A stretch of DNA of 48,623 nucleotides from Novosphingobium mangrovisedimenti (GCF_025153475.1 NZ_JANZXA010000017.1:1-48623); one strand, 5' to 3'. Shown: positions 8,264-16,970, numbered from the stretch's first letter. The notes: generated by a model not told the origin, from the sequence alone. A program made the numbers and translations.

Positions 8264-8683
8264 ATGACCCGATTCATTCCCGCAACCGCCCCCATAGGCG
8301 CCACTCTCCTCCGCGTGAGCCTCGGCTCTCTCTTTCTTGCCCACCTTGGCCTCAAGGTCTTCGTGTTCACACCAGCGGGCACCGTCGGGTTCTTCGAAAG
8401 CATCGGGCTTCCCGGCCCGCTCGCCTACATCACCATGGCCGCGGAATTCGCCGGGGGCGTGGCCCTGATCCTGGGCATCTATGCGCGCCTTGTCGCGCTG
8501 GCTCTGATCCCGCTTCTGCTCGGCACCATCTTCACCGTTCACGGCGCCAACGGATTCTTCTTCAACAATGCCGGCGGAGGCTGGGAATATCCCGCGTTCT
8601 GGTCGATCACTCTGGCGGTACAGGCCCTGATCGGCGACGGCGCGTTCGCGCTTCTCCCGACCCTGCCGGGCCGCGTCGGCTGA
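8264..8683 (+). CDS. DoxX family inner-membrane protein
   Basis: The 139-residue protein has four hydrophobic segments (about 7-25, 45-65, 70-90, 105-130) in the DoxX pattern. These include the arginine-containing first helix LLRVSLGSLFLAHLGLKVF, GFFESIGLPGPLAYITMAAEF and a late EYPAFW loop. I chose the ATG at 8264, preceded by AAAGGACAG, over an upstream TTG in the same frame. DoxX proteins are poorly defined membrane partners in redox and detoxification operons. It is followed after 32 bases by the dioxygenase gene and is probably cotranscribed with it. Confidence 0.87.
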   Translation: MTRFIPATAPIGATLLRVSLGSLFLAHLGLKVFVFTPAGTVGFFESIGLPGPLAYITMAAEFAGGVALILGIYARLVALALIPLLLGTIFTVHGANGFFFNNAGGGWEYPAFWSITLAVQALIGDGAFALLPTLPGRVG

Positions 8684-8715
8684 CCACCTCTTCCCTCTTA
8701 TCAAGGACACATCCG

Positions 8716-9504
8716 ATGACACGCCAACCCAGTCTGTTTATTCCGCACGGCGGCGGCCCCTGCTTCTTCATGGACGATCCGAACGGGGCCTGGACCAGCA
8801 TGGAACATTTCCTGCGCTCGCTGCCCACTCTCCTGCCCGAAGTTCCCAAGGCCATTCTCGTCGTCTCCGCGCATTGGGAGACGAAGGGCTTCGCCTTTAC
8901 CGGCGCACCGCAACCCGCCCTCATCTACGACTACTACGGGTTCCCGCCGCACACCTATGAACTGCGCTTCGATGCGCCGGGCGCGCCGGAGCTTGCCGCG
9001 AAGGCTGCGGCCCTGCTGGAGGCCGCGGGGCTCGAATCTGCCCTCGATCCCCGGCGCGGATACGATCACGGCGTGTTCATTCCACTCAAGGTGGCATGGC
9101 CCGACGCCGATGTGCCAGTCGTGGAAATGTCGGTCGATGGCGCACTTGATCCCGCGCTGCATCTGGCCGCAGGCAAGGCGCTGGCGCCGCTGCGCGACGA
9201 AGGCGTGCTGATTGTGGGTTCGGGCATGAGCTTTCACAATATGCGCGGCTATGGCGATCCCCGCTTCACCGAGCCCTCCCGCCAGTTCGACGACTGGCTC
9301 ACGCAGAGCGTGAAACTGCCGGCAAGCGAACGCGCGGCCGCCCTGGCGCACTGGAGTGAATCTCCCGGCGGCCGCCTGTCCCACCCGCGCGAGGAACACC
9401 TGATCCCGCTCATGGTCGTGGCAGGTACTGCCGAAGGACCCGGCGAACAGGTGTTCGGCGACCTCGTCCTGAAGACCGCGATCTCCGGCTACCGGTTCGA
9501 CTGA
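8716..9504 (+). CDS. DODA-type extradiol aromatic-ring-opening dioxygenase (4,5-DOPA dioxygenase / YgiD family)
   Basis: The 262-residue protein starts MTRQPSLFIPHGGGP, whose HGGGP histidine is an expected metal ligand of the LigB/DODA fold. It continues with ILVVSAHWET, DYYGFPPHTYELRF, RGYDHGVFIPL and GSGMSFHNM, giving the family's conserved histidines in order. These enzymes cleave catechol-type rings next to the hydroxyls; YgiD acts on L-DOPA in vitro. AAGGACAC lies before the ATG at 8716. The lysR-doxX-dioxygenase arrangement recurs in proteobacteria, but the real substrate here is not known. Confidence 0.9.
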   Translation: MTRQPSLFIPHGGGPCFFMDDPNGAWTSMEHFLRSLPTLLPEVPKAILVVSAHWETKGFAFTGAPQPALIYDYYGFPPHTYELRFDAPGAPELAAKAAALLEAAGLESALDPRRGYDHGVFIPLKVAWPDADVPVVEMSVDGALDPALHLAAGKALAPLRDEGVLIVGSGMSFHNMRGYGDPRFTEPSRQFDDWLTQSVKLPASERAAALAHWSESPGGRLSHPREEHLIPLMVVAGTAEGPGEQVFGDLVLKTAISGYRFD

Positions 9505-9520
9505 CGGGCGCGCCCGGCGG

Positions 9521-10021
9521 CTACGGCACGATCTCGATCGGCGTACCGTCGGGCACGCTTTGCCACAGCGCGTCCATCTCCTCGTCGGAAACGGCGATGC
9601 AGCCATCGGTCCAGTCGCCCGGGACGCGCCCCACGGCTAGGACATTGGGCTGGCCGTGGATCATGATCATCCCGCCTGCCGAACGGCCCCGCTCCTCGGC
9701 ATAGGCGACATCCGCCGCGTCGGGATAGGAGATGTGCAGCGAGAGGTAGTAGCTGCTGTCGGGGTTCGCCCAGTCGATCTCGTAGAGCCCCTCGGGCGTG
9801 CGCTGATCGCCCTCGAAGCGCTTGGCCCCCACCGGCTGGCCGCCAAGCTGGATATGTTCGATCACATGGACCAACCGCCCCCCGGCATAGAGCGCAAGGG
9901 TGCGGTCGGACTTGTCGACGCGAACGAAATCGATTTCTGGCAGCGCAAGCGGCGCCACAGGGACCGCCGCGCCGAGCGTGAACGGCATGAGCAGCGGGGC
10001 AAGACTGCGCCAGCCCCGCAT
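9521..10021 (-). CDS. L,D-transpeptidase (YkuD) family protein
   Basis: The 166-residue exported protein has an N-terminal hydrophobic signal (MRGWRSLAPLLMPFTLGAA) and a YkuD domain. The catalytic motif is IMIHGQPN (His122) followed by GDWTDGCIAVSDEEMD (Cys141), matching the family's HG...S/TxGC. Such enzymes form 3-3 peptidoglycan crosslinks or attach proteins to the wall. The catalytic cysteine and histidine are both present. The gene begins 4 bases after the purA stop and is probably cotranscribed with purA. Confidence 0.88.
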   Translation of the reverse strand: MRGWRSLAPLLMPFTLGAAVPVAPLALPEIDFVRVDKSDRTLALYAGGRLVHVIEHIQLGGQPVGAKRFEGDQRTPEGLYEIDWANPDSSYYLSLHISYPDAADVAYAEERGRSAGGMIMIHGQPNVLAVGRVPGDWTDGCIAVSDEEMDALWQSVPDGTPIEIVP

Positions 10022-10025
10022 CGCC

Positions 10026-11315
10026 TCAGTCCACGAAGGGATCGCGCACGAGGATAGTATCCTCGCGCTCGGGGCTGGTGGAAACCAGCGCGACCGGGGT
10101 TTCGATCAGTTCCTGCACGCGCTGGATGTACTTGATCGCCTGTGCCGGCAGGTCCGCCCAGGAGCGAGCCCCGGCGGTGGTGCCGCTCCAGCCGTCCATT
10201 TCCTCGTAGATCGGCTCGACATTGGCCTGATCGGCCGCATGGCTGGGGAAGTAGTCCAGAACCTTGCCGTTGAGGCGGTAACCGGTGCAGATCTTCACCT
10301 TTTCGAAGCCGTCGAGCACGTCGAGCTTGGTCAGCGCAATGCCGGTCACGCCCGAGATGGCGCAGGACTGGCGCGTGAGCACAGCGTCAAACCAGCCGCA
10401 GCGGCGCTTGCGGCCCGTAACAGTGCCGAACTCGTGGCCACGCTCGCCCAGACGCTGGCCGGTCTCGTCGTCCAGCTCGGTCGGGAACGGGCCCGAGCCG
10501 ACGCGGGTGGTGTAGGCCTTGACGATGCCGAGCACGAAACCGGTCGCCGCAGGGCCAAGGCCCGAACCGCTGGCGGCAGTGCCCGAAACAGTGTTCGAGC
10601 TGGTGACGAAAGGATAGGTACCGTGATCGACGTCGAGCAGCACGCCTTGCGCGCCTTCGAACAGGATGCGCGCGCCCGCCTTCTTGACCTTGTTGAGGCG
10701 CTTCCAGGTCACTTGCGCAAACTGCAGCACGAAAGGCGCGATCTCGCGCAGTTCGTTCAGCAGCGCTTCGCGATCGACCGGCGACTGGCCGAAGCCGGCG
10801 CGCAGGGCGTCATGATGGGCGCAGAGGCGATCGAGCTGCGAGTCGAGCGAATCGAGGTGCGCCAGATCGCACACGCGAATCGCACGGCGCCCGACCTTGT
10901 CCTCGTAAGCCGGGCCGATGCCGCGGCCGGTCGTGCCGATCTTGCCGCTCCCCGCGGCAGCCTCGCGCAAGCCATCCAGCTCGCGGTGGACGGGCAGGAT
11001 CAGCGGGCAGTTGTCGGCGATCGCAAAGTTCTCGGGCGTAATCTCGACGCCCTGCCCGCGCAGCTTCTCGACCTCGGCCTTGAGCGCCCAGGGATCGAGC
11101 ACCACACCGTTACCGATGATCGAAAGCGTGCCGGTAACGATGCCGGAAGGCAGCAGCGAGAGCTTGTAGACCTGTTCGCCGACCACCAGCGTATGGCCCG
11201 CATTGTGGCCGCCCTGGAAGCGCACCACGGCATCCGCCCGGCTTGCCAGCCAGTCGACGATCTTGCCCTTGCCCTCATCGCCCCACTGGGCGCCGATCAC
11301 GGTTACGTTGGCCAA
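10026..11315 (-). CDS. purA: Adenylosuccinate synthetase
   Basis: PurA joins IMP and aspartate with GTP to make adenylosuccinate, the first committed step to AMP. The N-terminal loop WGDEGKGK holds catalytic Asp13, and QGGHNAGHT holds His41. Other signatures are GTTGRGIGPAYEDKVGR, FEGAQGVLLDVDHGTYPFVTSS and the C-terminal GTP/IMP region. The 429 residues match the family. The start codon is TTG (11313-11315): upstream in frame there is a TGA with no ATG between. The neighbourhood (hisZ, serA, serC upstream on the same strand) suggests a nucleotide/amino-acid cluster, although a plus-strand esterase interrupts it. Confidence 0.96.
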   Translation of the reverse strand: MANVTVIGAQWGDEGKGKIVDWLASRADAVVRFQGGHNAGHTLVVGEQVYKLSLLPSGIVTGTLSIIGNGVVLDPWALKAEVEKLRGQGVEITPENFAIADNCPLILPVHRELDGLREAAAGSGKIGTTGRGIGPAYEDKVGRRAIRVCDLAHLDSLDSQLDRLCAHHDALRAGFGQSPVDREALLNELREIAPFVLQFAQVTWKRLNKVKKAGARILFEGAQGVLLDVDHGTYPFVTSSNTVSGTAASGSGLGPAATGFVLGIVKAYTTRVGSGPFPTELDDETGQRLGERGHEFGTVTGRKRRCGWFDAVLTRQSCAISGVTGIALTKLDVLDGFEKVKICTGYRLNGKVLDYFPSHAADQANVEPIYEEMDGWSGTTAGARSWADLPAQAIKYIQRVQELIETPVALVSTSPEREDTILVRDPFVD

Positions 11316-11513
11316 CGTTTGACGCTTTCACTGCTGTTATGAAGTCCGCCGCGCGCCCTACGGGAGTCGAGGCCCAAGGGCAAGGCGCGGGTGACGAAAT
11401 ATGGCAATATGATTGCACTGAAACAGTCTGTCACAGGTTCAACATTGCACGAGCGACACGGCAGAGCGAGCCTTGCAGCCGCGCTTCGGCCGGTCGAATC
11501 GATGGATGACGCG
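11316..11513. other. Divergent intergenic region: purA / esterase
   Basis: The 198 bases hold the promoters of purA (minus) and the exported esterase (plus). I see neither a good -35/-10 pair nor a PurR-like palindrome. The esterase frame is open across most of it, so a longer N-terminus cannot be excluded, but that would destroy the signal peptide. Confidence 0.35.
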
Positions 11514-12362
11514 ATGAAGAGAATTCTTGCCCTTTGCCTGGCTCTGGCATTCCCGATGGCAGCTTCTGCGACGGAGACTGCGCAAACCAAAACCATCGCC
11601 TATGGGACCGACAGCCTGCAGGACCTGGACTTCACGCGCGCCCGGGGCGTTTCCGGACCAGCGCCGCTGATCGTCTTCGTCCACGGAGGCGGCTGGAAAC
11701 GCGGCAGCAAGGACAACGCGACCGGGCGCTACAAGGCCGCTCACTTCACGAACGAGGGCTATGCCTTCACCACGATCAACTATCGACTCGTCCCCGATGC
11801 CACGGTGGAACAGCAGGCGCAGGACGTGGCCGATGCGCTCGCCGCGCTGCTTGCCCGCGCAAAGGATCTGGGCATCGCACCGGGCAAGGTCGTGCTGATG
11901 GGCCATAGCGCGGGCGCGCATCTCGTCGCACTGGTTGGCACCGATCCCCAGTACCTGCATCGAGCCGGCCTGTCCTACGCCGCTATCGCGGGCGTCGTTC
12001 CGATCGACGGCGCCGCCTACGACGTGCCGCGCCAAATCGTGCAAGGCGGCCGATTCATGCACGCGACCTATGTCCAAGCCTTCGGCGAGGACGCGGCGCG
12101 ACAGCGCGCGCTGTCGCCGACGGTCCATGCCCCTGCCCCCAATGCCACCGCCTTCCTTCTGCTCCACGTTCAGCGCGAGGACGGCATCGCGCAGGCCCGG
12201 GAACTGGAAACCGCGCTGCGCAAGGCCGGAACGCAGGTCGAGCGCCGCGAATTCGCTGGCCGGGGCCTGCGCGGCCACGCCGAGATCAACCGCGAACTGG
12301 GCAATCCGGACTATCCGGCAACGGCCGTCGTCGACGCCTGGCTGCGACGCATCCTGCGCTGA
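11514..12362 (+). CDS. Secreted alpha/beta-hydrolase (BD-FAE/esterase type)
   Basis: From the ATG at 11514 the protein has 282 residues and a signal peptide (MKRILALCLALAFPMAASA). The oxyanion-hole motif HGGGW is at 57-61, and the nucleophile elbow GHSAGAH has Ser132. The histidine is probably in GLRGHAEIN near the C-terminus. This is the HGGG/hormone-sensitive-lipase-like pattern of carboxylesterases, close to the BD-FAE group. Substrate unknown. An in-frame ATG at 11502 is an alternative start. It lies alone on the plus strand within a minus-strand block. Confidence 0.85.
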   Translation: MKRILALCLALAFPMAASATETAQTKTIAYGTDSLQDLDFTRARGVSGPAPLIVFVHGGGWKRGSKDNATGRYKAAHFTNEGYAFTTINYRLVPDATVEQQAQDVADALAALLARAKDLGIAPGKVVLMGHSAGAHLVALVGTDPQYLHRAGLSYAAIAGVVPIDGAAYDVPRQIVQGGRFMHATYVQAFGEDAARQRALSPTVHAPAPNATAFLLLHVQREDGIAQARELETALRKAGTQVERREFAGRGLRGHAEINRELGNPDYPATAVVDAWLRRILR

Positions 12363-12365
12363 CGC

Positions 12366-12866
12366 TCAAAGCTGACGGCGCGGCGGCGGCGGCAGGAAAT
12401 CGCGCGACGGCATGCCCGGCGGCGGACCGAAATCGGGCTCGTCGAACCAGTCTCCGGTCAAGTCGTCCGGACCAGTGTAGAGCACCTGATAGAGCCGCCA
12501 CGAAAAGAGCCAGCGCTCGCCGGTATCGACGAAATGCTCGTAATAGCGACCGAGCGTGAGATTGGTCTTGCCGTCCAGCCAGCAGCACTGCTCGCTGACG
12601 TAGGTGCGGCCATGCGCCTTTTCCTTGCCATCACGCGCGATGATCGGCGCACGGAAGGTCATGAAAATGCGCCGGGCCTTGCCCAGGAAACCTTCGGCTG
12701 CCGATACGATCTCATCCCGCCCGCGCAGGACGGAACCGGCGATGCGCCATTCCCCATCCTCGGCAAAGCATCGGGCGAATGCCTCGAAATCCTTGCGGAA
12801 GACGGCATCGGCATAGTGCGCGTGCAATTGGCGGATACCCGCTTCGGCTGCGGCTAACTGGCTCAT
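12366..12866 (-). CDS. SnoaL/NTF2-like fold protein
   Basis: The 166-residue protein begins AGIRQLHAHYADAVFRKDFEAFARCFAEDGEWRIAG, the classic first helix and strand of the SnoaL/NTF2-like fold (also seen in ring-hydroxylating dioxygenase beta subunits). It ends with LGRYYEHFVDTGERWLFSWRLYQV. Members include small isomerases, dehydratases and orphan binding proteins. His16, Tyr18 and Asp30 lie where catalytic residues occur in relatives, but activity cannot be predicted. The proline-rich tail GPPPGMPSRDFLPPPPRR is unusual. It starts 65 bases after the hisZ stop and may be cotranscribed. Confidence 0.75.
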   Translation of the reverse strand: MSQLAAAEAGIRQLHAHYADAVFRKDFEAFARCFAEDGEWRIAGSVLRGRDEIVSAAEGFLGKARRIFMTFRAPIIARDGKEKAHGRTYVSEQCCWLDGKTNLTLGRYYEHFVDTGERWLFSWRLYQVLYTGPDDLTGDWFDEPDFGPPPGMPSRDFLPPPPRRQL

Positions 12867-12931
12867 CTAGCTCTTCTCCCCGGCGTGTCGGGAAAAAGTG
12901 TGCCAGCAAAGTCACCGCTTCGCCACGGACG

Positions 12932-14059
12932 TCAGAGAGGGATCGCCTCGCCGTTCTCGAGCCGGTGCGAACAGCCGAGCGCAATGGCATCGTCGCTTTC
13001 AGAAAGCGCCGCGACCGTCGTCCAGCCGATCGCCCGCTGGCGCGCAGCGACTTCACGGTCATGGCCGACCGGCAGGAACAGTACCTTGCGCTCGGGCATT
13101 TCGGCGGTCAGCGCATCGATCAGCGGATCGGGGTAAAGCGAGAAACCGGCAGCAGCTTCGCCCTGCTCGTCCCCGGCGCTTCCGAGGATGCGATAGGTAC
13201 CGCCGCGCCCCAGGGCACCGGAAATGCCCTCAGCATAGATCGTGAAGCCGAACCACGACTGGTATTCGAAGCCATGGCGTTCCGAAGGATCGAGCGTCAG
13301 GCGCGCCTTGCCGTTCACGCGCGCGGCAATCTCGCGCAGGCCGGCGATGCGGCTCGCGAGCACGCCGCCGGCATCGAATTCGGCCAGCCGCTCGATCGCG
13401 GTATCGAACGGCCCGACGGCATAGAGCAGCGGGAGATAGGCCTGCCCACCGGCATCGACCAGCCCGCCCGCATCCTTGGCATCGAGCATCTGGCGTACCG
13501 ATTCGGTCTGCGCTTCGGTCAGCGGCAAGGCCTGCACGGCAAGCGTGTCCACCAGATCGGGCAGCGTGAAGTCAACCGAGATGCCAGTGGCGCCGGCCGC
13601 GGTGAGCGCCTCTATGGCCAGCTCTACCAGCTCGGCTGCAGCGGCGACCGTGTCCGTGCCGATCAGTTCCGCGCCCAGCTGGAGACGTTCGCGCACCGGA
13701 TCGAGCCCGGCGCCCTTGATCGTGACGACCTGGCCCGAATAGCAAAGCCGCAATGGCCTTGGTGCTCCGGCAAGCCCGGTCGCGGCCATGCGCGCGACTT
13801 GCGCGGTGATGTCCGAACGCAGCGCCAGCATGCGCAGGCTGGCGGGATCGACGAAGCGGAACATGCGGCGCACCTGTACGCCCGCCATGCGGCTCGCCAG
13901 CGACTTCTCGAATTCGAGCATGGGCGTTTCGACCCGCTCGTAGCCATGCCCCGCCATGACATCGAGTGCTGCGCGGCGCACGCGCTGTGAAGCCGCCGCC
14001 TGCTGCGGCAGACGGTCGCCAAGCCCCTCGGGCAGAAGATCGCGGTCGGTGTCCTGCAT
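12932..14059 (-). CDS. hisZ: ATP phosphoribosyltransferase regulatory subunit
   Basis: HisZ is a histidyl-tRNA-synthetase paralogue without aminoacylation activity that pairs with short-form HisG to control the first step of histidine synthesis. It starts MQDTDRDLLPEGLGDRLP and shows class II synthetase-like segments ERVETPMLEFEKSL and FRFVDPASLRMLALRSDITAQVAR, then SGQVVTIKGAG. From the ATG at 14059 it has 375 residues, normal for HisZ and shorter than HisRS because the anticodon domain is missing. An upstream in-frame ATG at 14074 is also possible. HisG itself is not in this window. It follows serA after a strong hairpin. Confidence 0.88.
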   Translation of the reverse strand: MQDTDRDLLPEGLGDRLPQQAAASQRVRRAALDVMAGHGYERVETPMLEFEKSLASRMAGVQVRRMFRFVDPASLRMLALRSDITAQVARMAATGLAGAPRPLRLCYSGQVVTIKGAGLDPVRERLQLGAELIGTDTVAAAAELVELAIEALTAAGATGISVDFTLPDLVDTLAVQALPLTEAQTESVRQMLDAKDAGGLVDAGGQAYLPLLYAVGPFDTAIERLAEFDAGGVLASRIAGLREIAARVNGKARLTLDPSERHGFEYQSWFGFTIYAEGISGALGRGGTYRILGSAGDEQGEAAAGFSLYPDPLIDALTAEMPERKVLFLPVGHDREVAARQRAIGWTTVAALSESDDAIALGCSHRLENGEAIPL

Positions 14060-14081
14060 AGTGGGTGCGCCCATAACGAGG

Positions 14082-14120
14082 TCGGGGCGCAAAGTCGAAT
14101 GGCTCGACCCTGCGCCCCGA
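14082..14120 (-). terminator. Hairpin between serA and hisZ
   Basis: TCGGGGCGCA (14082-14091) pairs perfectly with TGCGCCCCGA (14111-14120). An inner GTCGA/TCGAC (14094-14098/14104-14108) lengthens the stem. It sits between the serA stop and the hisZ start, without a T run. It could be a terminator, a partial attenuator, or a stability element separating the two genes' expression. Confidence 0.5.
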
Positions 14121-14133
14121 TCACGTCTGAGCA

Positions 14134-15723
14134 TCAGGCGAAGGCCAGCGCCTTCACAAGCTTCACGCCCGGTAGCGCGCAAGCCTGCTTGAGCACGGTT
14201 TCGGGCACCGCGCTGTCGACCGACAGCAGCAGCACCGCCTCGCCACCCGCCTCGCGGCGGCCGAGGTTGAAAGTGCCGATGTTGATGCCGTTCTCGCCCA
14301 GCAAGGTGCCGATACGGCCGATGAAGCCCGGCGCGTCCTCGTTGACGATGTACATCATGTGGCCGGCAAGCTCGGCTTCCACCTTGATGCCGAAAAGTTC
14401 GACCAGACGTGGCTCGACGTTGTTGAAGAGCGTGCCCGCGACCGAACGTTCGCCCGACTCGGTCTTCACCGAAACGCGAATCAGCGTGTGGTAGTCGCCC
14501 TCACGCTCGGTCTTGACCTCGCGCACTTCAAGGCCGCGCTCCTTGGCGAGGTAAGGCGCGTTGACCATGTTCACCGTGTCCGACTGCACGCGCAGGAACC
14601 CGGCCAGCACGGCAGCGACCATCGGCTTCATGTTGAGCTCGGCCGCGGCGCCTTCGGTGTGGATCGAGATCCGCGGAACCGAATCGCGGGTAAGCTGCCC
14701 GACCATCGAGCCGAGCTGTTCGGCAAGCTTCATGTAGGGCTTGAGCTTCGGCGCTTCCTCGGCGGAGAGCGACGGCATGTTGAGCGCGTTGGTAACGCCG
14801 CCGTTGACGAGGTAATCCGCAAGCTGCTCGGCCACCTGCAGCGCGACGTTGACCTGCGCTTCGGTGGTCGATGCACCAAGGTGCGGGGTGCAGATGAAGT
14901 TCGGCGCACCAAACAGCGGCGAGTCCTTGGCCGGTTCGGTCTTGAACACGTCGAGCGCCGCACCCGCGACATGGCCCGAAACCAGCAGATCCTTCAGCGC
15001 GTCCTCGTCGATCAGGCCGCCGCGCGCGCAGTTGACGATGCGCACCCCGTTCTTGGTCTTGAGCAGGTTCTCTCGGCTCAGGATGTTGCGGGTCTGGTCG
15101 GTCAGTGGGGTGTGCAGGGTGATGAAGTCGGCCCGTTCGAGCAGGGCATCGAGTTCGACCTTCTCCACGCCCATTTCCACCGCGCGTTCGGGCGTCAGGA
15201 ACGGGTCGAAGGCCACGACCTTCATCTTCACGCCCAGCGCGCGCGAGGCGACGATCGAGCCGATGTTGCCCGCGCCGATCAGGCCGAGCGTCTTGCCGGT
15301 GACTTCGACACCCATGAAGGCGTTCTTCGGCCATTCGCCGGCCTGGGTGCGCGCGTTCGCTTCCGGAATCTGGCGCGCGAGCGCGAAGATCATGGCGATG
15401 GCGTGCTCGGCCGTAGTGATCGAGTTGCCGAACGGTGTGTTCATCACCACGACGCCCTGCGCCGAAGCGGCCGGGATATCGACATTGTCGACGCCGATGC
15501 CGGCGCGGCCGATGACCTTGAGGTTCTTGGCCGCGGCCAGAACTTCCTTGGTCACCTTGGTCGAGGAACGGATGGCCAGGCCATCGTATTCGCCGATGCG
15601 GGCGATGAGCTGTTCCGGCGTCTCGCCGGTGATGACGTCCACGTCGCAGCCGCGCGCTTCGAAAATGCGGGCAGCGTTGGGGTCCATCTTGTCCGAAATG
15701 AGGACTTTGGGCTTGGTGGTCAT
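14134..15723 (-). CDS. serA: D-3-phosphoglycerate dehydrogenase
   Basis: SerA oxidises 3-phosphoglycerate to 3-phosphohydroxypyruvate with NAD, the first step of serine synthesis. The NAD loop GLIGAGNIGS is at 147-156. Catalytic residues are Arg234 (NCARGG), Glu263 and His281 (TPHLGAST). The 529-residue length with an intervening domain after about 310 and an ACT domain at the C-terminus (MMYIVNEDAPGFIGRIGTLL) marks the long, type 1 form, which serine can inhibit in some species. The ATG at 15721-15723 lies inside a small hairpin, and the upstream gap carries a repeat pair. SerC precedes it. Confidence 0.96.
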   Translation of the reverse strand: MTTKPKVLISDKMDPNAARIFEARGCDVDVITGETPEQLIARIGEYDGLAIRSSTKVTKEVLAAAKNLKVIGRAGIGVDNVDIPAASAQGVVVMNTPFGNSITTAEHAIAMIFALARQIPEANARTQAGEWPKNAFMGVEVTGKTLGLIGAGNIGSIVASRALGVKMKVVAFDPFLTPERAVEMGVEKVELDALLERADFITLHTPLTDQTRNILSRENLLKTKNGVRIVNCARGGLIDEDALKDLLVSGHVAGAALDVFKTEPAKDSPLFGAPNFICTPHLGASTTEAQVNVALQVAEQLADYLVNGGVTNALNMPSLSAEEAPKLKPYMKLAEQLGSMVGQLTRDSVPRISIHTEGAAAELNMKPMVAAVLAGFLRVQSDTVNMVNAPYLAKERGLEVREVKTEREGDYHTLIRVSVKTESGERSVAGTLFNNVEPRLVELFGIKVEAELAGHMMYIVNEDAPGFIGRIGTLLGENGINIGTFNLGRREAGGEAVLLLSVDSAVPETVLKQACALPGVKLVKALAFA

Positions 15724-15745
15724 GACGAATCTCTCAATTCGTCAT
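15722..15745 (-). promoter_or_regulatory. Hairpin over the serA translation start
   Basis: ATGACGAAT (15722-15730) and ATTCGTCAT (15737-15745) form a 9-bp inverted repeat. In the minus-strand mRNA the 3' arm includes most of the serA start codon, and the loop holds the GAGAG ribosome-binding site. If the stem forms it should limit serA initiation. Its 5' arm overlaps the first repeat arm downstream of serC. Confidence 0.5.
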
Positions 15746-15828
15746 CCTGACGAAGGTCAGGATCGCAGGCCGTTTACGCAAGGGGACGCGCTTGGCGGTC
15801 CGCGATCCCAGCCTTCGCTGGGATGACG
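15740..15828. repeat. Paired palindromic intergenic repeat between serC and serA
   Basis: Arm 1 (15740-15764) starts CGTCATCCTGACGAAGG and arm 2 (15804-15828) ends CCTTCGCTGGGATGACG. They are inverted, diverged copies of a 25-base unit that is itself an imperfect palindrome, with about 39 bases between them. Units of the CGTCATCCCAGCGAAGGCTGG type recur between genes of sphingomonads and related bacteria. It lies inside the serC-serA transcription unit. Confidence 0.75.
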
Positions 15829-15836
15829 GTTCAACT

Positions 15837-16970
15837 TCAGGCGGCAGCCTTGACGGTGGCATAGGCGTAATCGAGCCAGGGCCCGAGCGCCTCGATGTCG
15901 GCGGTATCGACCGTGGCACCGCACCAGATGCGTAGGCCTGCGGGAGCATCGCGGTAACCGGCGATGTCATAGGCCGCGCCTTCCTTTTCGAGCACGGCGG
16001 CGAACTTCTTGATGAAGTCCGTGTCGGCACCTTCCACCGTCAGGCAGACCGAAGTCTTCGAACGGGTTCCGCTGTCGACCGCAAGGTGGCCAAGCCAGTC
16101 ACGTTCGGCGACGATCTTGTCGAGCGCATGAGCATTGGCGTTCGAACGCGCCATGAGGCCTTCGAGACCGCCCAGCGACTTTGCCCATTCGAGCGCGAAG
16201 ATCGCATCCTCGACAGCAAGCATCGAGGGGGTGTTGATGGTCTCGCCCTTGAACACGCCTTCGGAAAGCTTGCCGCCCTTGGTGAGGCGGAAGACCTTCG
16301 GCAGCGGCCAGGACGGGGTGTAGCTCTCGAGGCGTTCGACCGCGCGGGGGCCGAGGATCAGGACGCCATGGCCGCCCTCGCCGCCCAGCACTTTCTGCCA
16401 GGAGAAGGTGGCGACGTCGATCTTGTCCCACGGAATGTCATAGGCGAACACGGCGCTGGTCGAGTCGGCGAAGGACAGGCCCTCGCGGTCGTCGGGGATC
16501 CATTCGCCATCGGGCACGCGGACGCCCGAAGTGGTGCCGTTCCAGGTGAACAGCACGTCAGTCGACCAGTCGACCTTGTCGAGATCCGGGAGCTGGCCGT
16601 AGTCGGCGCGCATCACCGTGGGTTCGAGCTTGAGCTGCTTGACGACATCGGTGACCCAACCGTCACCGAAGCTTTCCCAAGCCAGCGTCGTGACCTCGCG
16701 AGCGCCGAGCATGGTCCACATGGCCATCTCGAAGGCACCGGTATCCGAACCGGGCACGATGCCGATGCGGTGCGTATCGGGCAGCTTCAGCACTTCGCGC
16801 ATCAGATCGATGCAGTACGCGAGACGCGACTTGCCGATCTTGGCGCGGTGCGAGCGGCCGAGCGATTCGGTGGCGAGTTTTTCGGGGGCGTATCCGGGCG
16901 GCTTGGCGCAGGGACCGGAAGAGAAATGCGGACGCGCAGGCTTGCGCCCCGGTATCGTAGTATCAGTCAT
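15837..16970 (-). CDS. serC: Phosphoserine aminotransferase
   Basis: SerC transfers an amino group from glutamate to 3-phosphohydroxypyruvate. The PLP lysine is Lys193 in FSWQKVLGGEGGHG, and the early motif FSSGPCAKPPG is typical of the alphaproteobacterial SerC branch, as is SLGRSHR. At 377 residues the length fits that branch, which is longer than E. coli SerC. An AAGGAGAG site precedes the ATG, and a probable leader RNA and promoter lie just upstream. SerC and SerA form the two-gene serine module with a repeat-bearing gap between them. Confidence 0.95.
   Translation of the reverse strand: MTDTTIPGRKPARPHFSSGPCAKPPGYAPEKLATESLGRSHRAKIGKSRLAYCIDLMREVLKLPDTHRIGIVPGSDTGAFEMAMWTMLGAREVTTLAWESFGDGWVTDVVKQLKLEPTVMRADYGQLPDLDKVDWSTDVLFTWNGTTSGVRVPDGEWIPDDREGLSFADSTSAVFAYDIPWDKIDVATFSWQKVLGGEGGHGVLILGPRAVERLESYTPSWPLPKVFRLTKGGKLSEGVFKGETINTPSMLAVEDAIFALEWAKSLGGLEGLMARSNANAHALDKIVAERDWLGHLAVDSGTRSKTSVCLTVEGADTDFIKKFAAVLEKEGAAYDIAGYRDAPAGLRIWCGATVDTADIEALGPWLDYAYATVKAAA

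Noticed and set aside
9900..11342. A 480-residue plus-strand open frame over purA
   Set aside because: purA on the minus strand is certain, and the opposite frame is typical GC shadow with no family features.
12779..13990. A 403-residue plus-strand frame over hisZ
   Set aside because: HisZ motifs lie on the minus strand; the plus frame has only low-complexity, histidine- and arginine-rich text.
14359..15750. A 463-residue plus-strand frame over serA
   Set aside because: It mirrors a fully conserved SerA and shows no signature of its own.
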